From: Pollutimonas sp036675955
GTDB taxonomy: Bacteria; Pseudomonadota; Gammaproteobacteria; Burkholderiales; Burkholderiaceae_B
Direction of reading: 5' to 3'
DNA length: 13,034 bases
Assembly: GCA_036675955.1 (NCBI GenBank)
Contig: JAKFDW010000146.1
Location: 1-13,034, forward strand
Shown one piece after another: positions 8,164 to 13,034 of this stretch. Every line of letters begins with the position of its first letter. The stretch's first letter is position 1. The notes below the pieces were generated by a model that saw nothing but the letters and a program-made list of their open reading frames with translations, did not search any database and was not told the DNA's origin. The position numbers and the translations under genes are program-made.

Positions 8164-8311
8164 CGGCGGTGGGGCGACCCGGACGCGTGGCCCGATTCGG
8201 CGCCCTGCGCGCCGAACCAGCGTCGCTCACTCGTCCGCCCATGCGGGCTGCCTTCGCATCCAGCTCGCTGGAGGGCCCCGAACGTCCCGGCCACCCCACC
8301 GCCACCCCGAC
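8157..8311. repeat. Central GC-rich nested inverted repeat
   Basis: The 29-base arms 8157-8185 and 8283-8311 are inverted copies matching at 24 of 29 positions, separated by 97 bases. Inside lie a perfect 8-bp hairpin (TTCGGCGC, 5-base loop, GCGCCGAA; 8196-8216) and a perfect 6-bp one (TCCAGC-TC-GCTGGA; 8259-8272). The block could fold as single-stranded DNA or RNA, or could be a second small insertion inside the element. No T-tract follows, so it is not a normal terminator. Confidence 0.6.
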
Positions 8312-8502
8312 AGCTGCAATGGGGTCGCGTCACGCGTTTGGGACGGGGCTAGTGCTTGGCCTTCTTGCGGGTGACTACTCCAGCATGGAAGAACTATTGC
8401 GCTCGCCCTGGGTGCCCCGACAGCCGGGCCATCCAGGCATCGTGGTATGTAATGCTGCGCGTGTGTGAAGCGGAACGATCTCAGGCAATACGATACGCAC
8501 TG

Positions 8503-8578
8503 ACGCACGTCAAAAGCACTGGCAAACGTCAGAAGCGCCGGCAGACGTCACAAAAACGGACACATGTCACAGACGCGG
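8503..8578. repeat. Four tandem 19-bp degenerate repeats, right side of the element
   Basis: Four contiguous 19-base units (8503-8521, 8522-8540, 8541-8559, 8560-8578) each carry the core ACGTCA at the same offset (8507, 8526, 8545; ATGTCA at 8564). The consensus is roughly GCAnACGTCAnAAGCnCnG. The period is exact. The core and following AGAAGC resemble the repeats I recall at the ends of Tn402/Tn5053-type transposons (GTCAGAAG...), but that comparison is from memory. No spacers are present, so this is not a CRISPR array. Confidence 0.75.
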
Positions 8579-8621
8579 AACCAAGCTCGCCGTGCCGTGC
8601 CGGACTACCCCCACCCACCCC

Positions 8622-8659
8622 GGACAACGCCATCAGAATAGGACAACGTCACTAAAGCA
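8622..8659. repeat. Outer pair of 19-bp repeats next to the right terminus
   Basis: GGACAACG is repeated perfectly at 8622-8629 and 8641-8648, a 19-base period, with cores ACGCCA (8627) and ACGTCA (8646). The second copy, GGACAACGTCAC, closely matches the fourth unit of the inner array, GGACACATGTCAC (8558-8570). The pair is out of register with that array (63 bases between cores) and lies only 4 bases from the right terminal repeat. Confidence 0.65.
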
Positions 8660-8663
8660 AAGT

Positions 8664-8691
8664 GCCGTAAACACTTGAACCGAAAATGCTC
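8664..8691. repeat. Right terminal inverted repeat of the gloA-fadE element
   Basis: The complement of these bases starts GAGCATTTTCGGTTCAAG and ends GTGTTTACGGC, matching 23 of 28 bases of the left terminus. The similarity with the left end may continue weakly inward (TTGCT on both sides). On the minus strand its first G completes the fadE stop codon TAG. Confidence 0.8.
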
Positions 8692-10919
8692 TAGACCGGA
8701 TTTTGCGGCCTGCGGAATTCGCCGGCCGCAAAATCGTCCACTTCGACAACGGCAGCCACCGCCTTTTCGGCCGCCTCCAGCGCATCGGCCTGGGCTTGCG
8801 TGATGGCGCCATTGGCATGCGCAAGCCGCCAGTCCTTGAGCCCGGCGTGCCGGACACGATCGAGCAAGGGCTGGACCTCCACCACCAGCTCGAAGGCGCG
8901 CTCCAGTTGCTCGACGCTGGGGCTGTCGTGGCCTTCCCACACCGCACCCACCAACCGATCGCGCGTATCGGAAGGCTCGAGCAGTATGTCGGCACATAGC
9001 GCCGTCGTCTTGTCGGACGGAGGCGCCGCCCGCAAACCGGGAGGCAGCAACAAAGCGCGCAGCACCCAGCTGGCGCCGCGCGCGGGAAGATTGAGCAAGA
9101 CATCGTCCAGGCGTTTTTCCACCGTCGCAAATGCCTGCTCGGCGCACCACTTTACCAGCGGCAGATCGGACTCATGCTGCCCTTCGTTCTGCCAGCGCTT
9201 GAGCACCGCGGTAAGCAAATACAGCTCGGCCAGCACATCGCCCAGGCGCGCAGAAAGCATTTCCTTGCGCTTGAGCGATCCTCCCAGCGTCAGCAGGGCA
9301 ATTTCGGAGACCAACGCGAATGCCGCCGAATATCGGATCAGCCCGCGATGGTAAGGCGCCGCAGCTCCCGTTCCCCGAGGGGCGGAAACGAAACGCGCCG
9401 CGGTCCACGCCATGCCGGTCGCACGCAGCGCATTCTTGGCGCTGTGGGCAAGATGTTTCCATATCACCGCATCGAACGCGTCTTCACCCGCGGTCTGATC
9501 GCTGTTGCCAAGCGCCACCACCTCTTTCATCAGGTAAGGGTGGGCCCGTATGGCGCCCTGGCCAAAGACGATGAGACTGCGCGTGAGGATGTTGGCGCCC
9601 TCTACCGTAATGGCCACGGGCAAGGCGCGATATAAATTGCCCAGATAATTGCTGGGTCCATCGATGACGGCTTTGCCCGCGTGCACGTCCATGGCGTCAT
9701 TAACTGATTGCCGCATGCGCTCGGTGGCATGCAGTTTCATGATGGCTGACACAACGGACGGCTTGTATCCCAATTGCAGGCCCGAACAAGTGAAACGGCG
9801 AGCCGCTTCCACCAGGTAGGCGTTGCCCGCAAGGCGACCCAGCTTTTCCTGTACACCTTCAAATTTCCCTATGGGAATGCCGAATTGAGTGCGAACGCGG
9901 GCGTAGGCGCCCGAGGTGTGGGCCGAAAATACGCAGGCGGCGGCCGACAGGGAGGGCAAAGAGATGCCGCGTCCGGCGGCCAGGGCGCTCATGAGCATTT
10001 GCCAGCCCTGGCCCGCCTGCTGCACGCCGCCTATCAGGGCGTCGATAGGCACGAACACGTCGGCGCCTTCGGTCGGGCCATTCTGAAACGCCTGCATCGC
10101 GGGCAAGTGCCTGCGGCCTATGGTGACGCCAGGCAGCCCGGTGGGCACGAGCGCAACCGAAATGCCCAGGTCCCGCTTGTTGCCGATAAGGCCCTCGGGA
10201 TCGGACAGCTTGAAAGCCAGGCCCATGACCGTGGCCACGGGACTGAGGGTGATGTAGCGCTTGCGCCAATTGAGCAATATGCCCAGGGTGCTGATACCGT
10301 CGACCTCGCGCCGGCATACAATGCCGGAGTCGGTCATGGCCGCGGCGTCGGACCCGGCTTCGGGGCTGGTCAGGCCGAAACAGGGGATTTCCTCACCGTG
10401 GGCCAATCGCGGCAACCAGTACTGGCGCTGCTCTTCAGTGCCAAACTGCATAAGCAGCTCACCGGGCCCCAGCGAGTTCGGAACCATGACGGTAACGCCG
10501 GCAGTAACCGATCGCACGGATATGCGGCGCACCACTTCGGAATGCGCGTACGCCGAAAAACCAAGCCCCCCATACTCCTTGGGAATAATCATGCCGAAGA
10601 AGCCATGCTTCTTGAGGTATGCCCATACCGCTGCGGGTAGATCGCCGTGCTGCCAGGTGATTTCCCAATCGTTCAGCATGCGGCAGAGCTCGGCAACCGG
10701 ACCATCCATGAAGGCGAGTTCATCGGCGGTAAGCGCGACGGGCTTCACATTGACCAGTGAGCTCCAATCGGGCCTGCCGGAAAAAATCTGAGCGTCCCAC
10801 CAGACGTCGCCGGCTTCAATGGCCTGCTGCTCGGTGGGCGACAGGGTCGGCATGCTTTCGCGCGCCATACGGTACAGAGGTTCAGTCAGCCACTGACGGC
10901 GCCACGCTCTCCAGTTCAT
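8691..10919 (-). CDS. fadE: FadE-type acyl-CoA dehydrogenase
   Basis: A 742-residue flavoprotein of the large FadE class, catalysing FAD-dependent oxidation of acyl-CoA to 2-enoyl-CoA, the first step of beta-oxidation. It follows E. coli FadE closely along its length: WAYLKKHGFFGMIIPKEYGGL (99-119), VPNSLGPGELL (146-156), PCFGLTSPEAGSDA (179-192), GRRHLPAMQAFQNGPT (268-283) and ITVEGANILTRS (437-448). E440 aligns with the catalytic glutamate of the YEGT motif in medium-chain enzymes. The C-terminal 250 residues form the extra domain of this class. ATG 10919 has AAGGGA upstream. The frame stays open to 11216, but the extension looks non-coding. The hydrophobic N-terminal region of E. coli FadE is absent. 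The gene converges on gloA, and its TAG stop lies in the CTAG at the right end of the mobile element. Confidence 0.94.
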   Translation of the reverse strand: MNWRAWRRQWLTEPLYRMARESMPTLSPTEQQAIEAGDVWWDAQIFSGRPDWSSLVNVKPVALTADELAFMDGPVAELCRMLNDWEITWQHGDLPAAVWAYLKKHGFFGMIIPKEYGGLGFSAYAHSEVVRRISVRSVTAGVTVMVPNSLGPGELLMQFGTEEQRQYWLPRLAHGEEIPCFGLTSPEAGSDAAAMTDSGIVCRREVDGISTLGILLNWRKRYITLSPVATVMGLAFKLSDPEGLIGNKRDLGISVALVPTGLPGVTIGRRHLPAMQAFQNGPTEGADVFVPIDALIGGVQQAGQGWQMLMSALAAGRGISLPSLSAAACVFSAHTSGAYARVRTQFGIPIGKFEGVQEKLGRLAGNAYLVEAARRFTCSGLQLGYKPSVVSAIMKLHATERMRQSVNDAMDVHAGKAVIDGPSNYLGNLYRALPVAITVEGANILTRSLIVFGQGAIRAHPYLMKEVVALGNSDQTAGEDAFDAVIWKHLAHSAKNALRATGMAWTAARFVSAPRGTGAAAPYHRGLIRYSAAFALVSEIALLTLGGSLKRKEMLSARLGDVLAELYLLTAVLKRWQNEGQHESDLPLVKWCAEQAFATVEKRLDDVLLNLPARGASWVLRALLLPPGLRAAPPSDKTTALCADILLEPSDTRDRLVGAVWEGHDSPSVEQLERAFELVVEVQPLLDRVRHAGLKDWRLAHANGAITQAQADALEAAEKAVAAVVEVDDFAAGEFRRPQNPV

Positions 10920-11058
10920 GATGGTCCCTTTGTTGCTTTGATGTGATGTGTCATTATCTCCTGAAAGCACAGCTCGCGAATCGAGCAAATAATGGGCGGA
11001 ACACGGTACTGGCGTTAAAATCGTCGCTTGCTCCCGCCGACGTTGCCAAGTGACTTCT
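10920..11058. promoter_or_regulatory. Divergent promoter region of fadE and the small plus-strand operon
   Basis: On the minus strand GATAAT (complement of 10953-10958) is a reasonable fadE -10. Just upstream, where a -35 would lie, is an inverted repeat GCTCG-N5-CGAGC (10972-10986) that could bind a fatty-acid-responsive repressor. On the plus strand TAAAAT (11016-11021) could be a -10 for the downstream genes. No -35 is convincing in either direction. Confidence 0.35.
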
Positions 11059-11505
11059 ATGTTGCCCTCCAGCCCTGTTCCGATCCGCGAGGCCTGTCCG
11101 CCAGGTGCATGCACGTGCGACCGGGAAAGCCTGCTCGAGGATCCCGGTGGCGATACCCGCATTCTCCTGCTCACCAAAGAGCAGGAAAAGCGACTCATTG
11201 CACGCATCGAGAACATCTCAAGCTACAGCGACTTGAAACACATCGAAGAGCGCATCCATGCGCAACTCGGTGTAATGTTGCATATCACGCCCAGCGTCCA
11301 TGGCGTGCGAACGGTGCGCGGCTTGACGATCCAGCTCAGCCCTCGCCCAGGGCTTTGCAGGAAGACGCGGCAATCCATACCCGCCGCCATACGCCGATGC
11401 CTGGAGCAGAATCCGGAGATTGTCTATGCACTGCTCGACGAGCACGACCTGCTCGGCTCCCGCGGCGGTCGCGATGTCCCGATGCCGGATCACCGAACCG
11501 GGTAA
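11059..11505 (+). CDS. Unrecognised small protein with an N-terminal CxxxxCxC motif
   Basis: I do not recognise this 148-residue protein. It looks soluble, with no signal peptide or membrane segment. Near the N-terminus is a cysteine cluster (CPPGACTCD). A charged helical stretch follows (TKEQEKRLIARIENISSYSDLKHIEERIHAQLG), then a segment with VRTVRGLTIQLSPRPGLCRKTRQSIPAAIRRCLEQN and EIVYALLDEHDLL. The sequence has a plausible amino-acid make-up and alternating secondary structure, and the frame is the only good one here, so I take it as a real gene. A GTG at 11050 is an alternative start adding three residues; neither has a clear Shine-Dalgarno. It is divergent from fadE and 40 bases upstream of a glutaredoxin-like gene, which fits a metal or redox role, but that is a guess from the cysteines and neighbour only. 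Confidence 0.7.
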   Translation: MLPSSPVPIREACPPGACTCDRESLLEDPGGDTRILLLTKEQEKRLIARIENISSYSDLKHIEERIHAQLGVMLHITPSVHGVRTVRGLTIQLSPRPGLCRKTRQSIPAAIRRCLEQNPEIVYALLDEHDLLGSRGGRDVPMPDHRTG

Positions 11506-11545
11506 ACTTCGGCCTTCTTCCCTGCAAGTTTCGAGATTACTCCCT

Positions 11546-11917
11546 ATGTTGATGAAAACCCTGCGTGTCGGTCTTGGCCAGCTGATTGTGCTCGGCGATG
11601 CCGTGACGCGCCCTCGTCCGCAACAGCGTTCCGCCCAGGGCCGGGCCCAGGTTGCCAAGGAAGCGGCCGGACTGTCGCTCTACCAGTTTCACGCTTGCCC
11701 TTTCTGCGTCAAGACCCGCCGCGCCCTGCGTCGCCTCGACGTGCAGGTAACGCTGCATGACGCCAAGAAAAGTCCCATGCGCGAGCGCCTGCTCGAAGGC
11801 GGAGGCAAGGTCAAAGTGCCCTGCCTGCATATCGAGGAAGAGGGCCAATCCCGCTGGCTCTACGAGTCCAACGAAATAATCGCCTATCTGGAGCAGCGCT
11901 TCGCGGGCATCGCCTGA
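11546..11917 (+). CDS. Glutaredoxin / GST N-terminal-domain thiol protein
   Basis: A 123-residue protein with a thioredoxin-fold domain at about 43-120. It starts LSLYQFHACPFCVKTRRAL, with the dithiol CPFC at 51-54. It continues through KVKVPCLHIEE, with the cis-proline at P92, and ends ESNEIIAYLEQRF, a glutathione-binding segment shared by glutaredoxins and GST N-terminal domains. The first 40 residues form an extra, mildly hydrophobic then basic extension (TLRVGLGQLIVLGDAVTRPRP) that may associate with the membrane. The ATG at 11546 is chosen because the extension begins there; another ATG lies at 11552. No good ribosome-binding site is seen. Probably reduces disulfides or glutathione mixed disulfides; the partner is unknown. 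Confidence 0.85.
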   Translation: MLMKTLRVGLGQLIVLGDAVTRPRPQQRSAQGRAQVAKEAAGLSLYQFHACPFCVKTRRALRRLDVQVTLHDAKKSPMRERLLEGGGKVKVPCLHIEEEGQSRWLYESNEIIAYLEQRFAGIA

Positions 11918-11985
11918 CTGAGCAATCCCGGCCGCAAGCCCCCATTTTCCGTACACTATAGGGGTCCAGACAACAAAGTCCAGCC

Positions 11986-12975
11986 ATGGAAGATATCGTC
12001 CAGCTGCGTCCAGAAGGCTTGTATTGCCCGGCAGGCGACTTCCATATCGATCCGTGGCAGCCGGTGGCGCGCGCAGTGATTACGCACGGGCATGGCGACC
12101 ACGCGAAGCCCGGGATGGGCGAATACTATACGTCTCGTGCCGGCTTGCCCATTCTGCAATGGCGATTGCAGGATCAGCTATTTCGTCCTTGCGACTACGG
12201 CGAGGTGTTCCAACTGGGCCACGCGCGGGTATCGCTGCATCCCGCAGGCCATGTGCTGGGTTCCGCGCAGGTACGCCTGGAAGTCGACGGCTGCACCTGG
12301 GTGGTTTCAGGCGACTACAAGCGCCAGGCCGATCCCACGTGCGCCCCGTTCGAAGTCGTGCCCTGCGATACCTTCATCACCGAATCCACGTTTGGCTTGC
12401 CCATTTATCGCTGGCCCGACGCCTCTCTGGTCGCGCGCGACATTGTGCAATGGAGGGACCATTGTGCGGCCCGGGGGCAAACCGCCATATTGTTCTGTTA
12501 TGCCCTGGGCAAGGCACAACGCGTGCTCGCCGAGATCATGGCCCACACCGATAAACCGGTGCTGCTGCATGGGGCCATGGCCGCAGGCGTAGAGGTCTAT
12601 CGCCGCGCCGGCATTGGAATGATACCGACCCGGCTCATCAGCGAAATGCCGGCCGGATCCGATTTCGCGGGAGAGCTGGTCATGGCTCCGCCGTCGGCGG
12701 CCGGCAGCTCGTGGCTGCGGCGCTTTCGCAATGCGCAACAAGGTTTTGCCTCGGGCTGGATGCGCGTGCGCGGCAACCGGCGGCGGCGCAATATGGATCG
12801 CGGCTTTGTCATTTCCGACCATGCCGACTGGCCGGATCTCATGGACACCATACGGCAGACAGGAGCCAGCCGGGTCATCGTCACCCATGGCGATACGCAC
12901 GCGCTGGTGCGCGCCCTGAATGAAGAAGGAATCGCCGCCGAAACACTTACGACCCAATTTGGCGAGGACGACTGA
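11986..12975 (+). CDS. Ligase-associated DNA exonuclease (metallo-beta-lactamase/beta-CASP fold)
   Basis: A 329-residue nuclease of the kind encoded beside ATP-dependent DNA ligases in bacterial Lhr-helicase/ligase/exonuclease/phosphoesterase DNA-repair clusters. The metallo-beta-lactamase signature is THGHGDHAKPG (33-43), with H34, H36, D38 and H39. HPAGHVLGSAQV (85-96) supplies H89, and SGDYKR (108-113) supplies D110. The beta-CASP part includes FITESTFGLPIYRWP and, near the end, VISDHADWPDL and VTHGDTHAL. Its acidic C-terminus ends 3 bases before the next start, and that gene's likely ribosome-binding site (GAGG, 12964-12967) lies within this one. A weak promoter-like TACACT (11952-11957) stands just upstream. 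The helicase and phosphoesterase members would be expected beyond the right edge. Confidence 0.9.
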   Translation: MEDIVQLRPEGLYCPAGDFHIDPWQPVARAVITHGHGDHAKPGMGEYYTSRAGLPILQWRLQDQLFRPCDYGEVFQLGHARVSLHPAGHVLGSAQVRLEVDGCTWVVSGDYKRQADPTCAPFEVVPCDTFITESTFGLPIYRWPDASLVARDIVQWRDHCAARGQTAILFCYALGKAQRVLAEIMAHTDKPVLLHGAMAAGVEVYRRAGIGMIPTRLISEMPAGSDFAGELVMAPPSAAGSSWLRRFRNAQQGFASGWMRVRGNRRRRNMDRGFVISDHADWPDLMDTIRQTGASRVIVTHGDTHALVRALNEEGIAAETLTTQFGEDD

Positions 12976-12978
12976 AAC

Positions 12979-13034
12979 ATGGAGCGCTTCGCCCTCCTTT
13001 ACCAGGAACTGGATCGCAGCACGGCAACGCTGGA
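12979..13034 (+). CDS. Probable ATP-dependent DNA ligase, first 18 codons only
   Basis: An ATG 3 bases after the exonuclease stop opens a frame to the window edge, reading MERFALLYQELDRSTATL. GAGG lies about 11 bases upstream. The opening resembles the N-terminal helix of bacterial ATP-dependent ligases in this context, and the preceding gene's family is named for exactly this neighbour. The catalytic lysine motif is not in the window, so the call rests on context and 18 residues. Confidence 0.65.
   Translation, partial: MERFALLYQELDRSTATL

Larger units (their letters stand above)
8005..8693. mobile_element. Small non-autonomous inverted-repeat element (MITE-like) inserted at CTAG
   Basis: The whole gene-free interval between gloA and fadE behaves as one insertion. 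Its body (8007-8691, 685 bp) begins GAGCATTTT and ends AAAATGCTC; the terminal 28 bp of each side are inverted copies with 23 matches. TA lies outside each end (8005-8006 and 8692-8693), with C before and G after, so the empty site reads C-TA-G. Duplication of TA within CTAG is the behaviour I recall for IS630-like elements, and CTAG targeting is also known for IS870-like elements; the ends were not matched to either. None of the frames inside resembles a transposase. The interior holds 19-bp-period repeats near both ends and a GC-rich inverted repeat in the middle. The coordinates include the TA duplications. Family assignment is open. Confidence 0.7.

Noticed and set aside
8112..8468. 118-residue frame, and several overlapping ones, inside the gloA-fadE element
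   Set aside because: No ribosome-binding site, no transposase or other motif, and comparable frames exist on both strands; low-complexity proline/arginine composition suggests non-coding GC-rich DNA.
8503..8659. CRISPR array
   Set aside because: The 19-bp units are contiguous and degenerate with no unique spacers, and no cas genes are near.
8004..8694. Paired terminal repeats read as a bidirectional transcription terminator
   Set aside because: The arms are about 630 bases apart, far too distant for an intrinsic hairpin, and no suitable U-tract follows.
10920..11216. 99-residue N-terminal extension of FadE
   Set aside because: The open frame continues upstream but runs across the divergent promoter region and into the plus-strand gene; the ATG at 10919 has a good ribosome-binding site and the homology starts there.

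Overview
The window is GC-rich chromosomal DNA, almost certainly from a betaproteobacterium. The family is probably Alcaligenaceae (Bordetella, Pusillimonas or Advenella-like). That placement rests on protein character recalled from those genera (a GlyQ beginning MLTFQQ, a PlsC with a KHQSAWET box, a two-subunit glycyl-tRNA synthetase followed by gmhB and plsC) and has not been checked by database search.

Layout. Positions 1-2213 lie on the minus strand: a class I fumarate hydratase running off the left edge (fumA, 1-1373), preceded in transcription by a crotonase-family enoyl-CoA hydratase (1446-2213). A good intrinsic terminator (1391-1418) sits between the two. A 170-base divergent intergenic region follows. 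Next comes a tight plus-strand block, 2384-8007: glyQ, glyS, gmhB, plsC, a YgjP-like zinc metalloprotease and gloA. Most of its genes overlap or abut. It combines translation (GlyRS), lipopolysaccharide heptose and phosphatidic acid synthesis, and methylglyoxal detoxification. Convergent to it is a FadE-type acyl-CoA dehydrogenase (8691-10919, minus). From about 11059 the plus strand carries an unrecognised small conserved-looking protein, a glutaredoxin/GST-N-like thiol protein, a ligase-associated metallo-beta-lactamase/beta-CASP exonuclease, and the first 18 codons of what is probably its ATP-dependent DNA ligase partner.

The most unusual part is the gene-free 683 bases between gloA and fadE (8008-8690). 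This stretch has the anatomy of a small non-autonomous mobile element. It has terminal inverted repeats of 28 bp (23 matches) flanked by TA inside CTAG. It has internal 19-bp-period repeat arrays near both ends, with the left ones similar to the right ones in inverted orientation, and a GC-rich nested inverted repeat in the middle. It encodes no recognisable protein. It sits exactly in a CTAG that would have supplied the stop codons of both convergent genes at once. Target-site duplication plus the element's own terminal G regenerates TAG for both genes, so neither protein was altered. I could not place the element in a named family from sequence alone.
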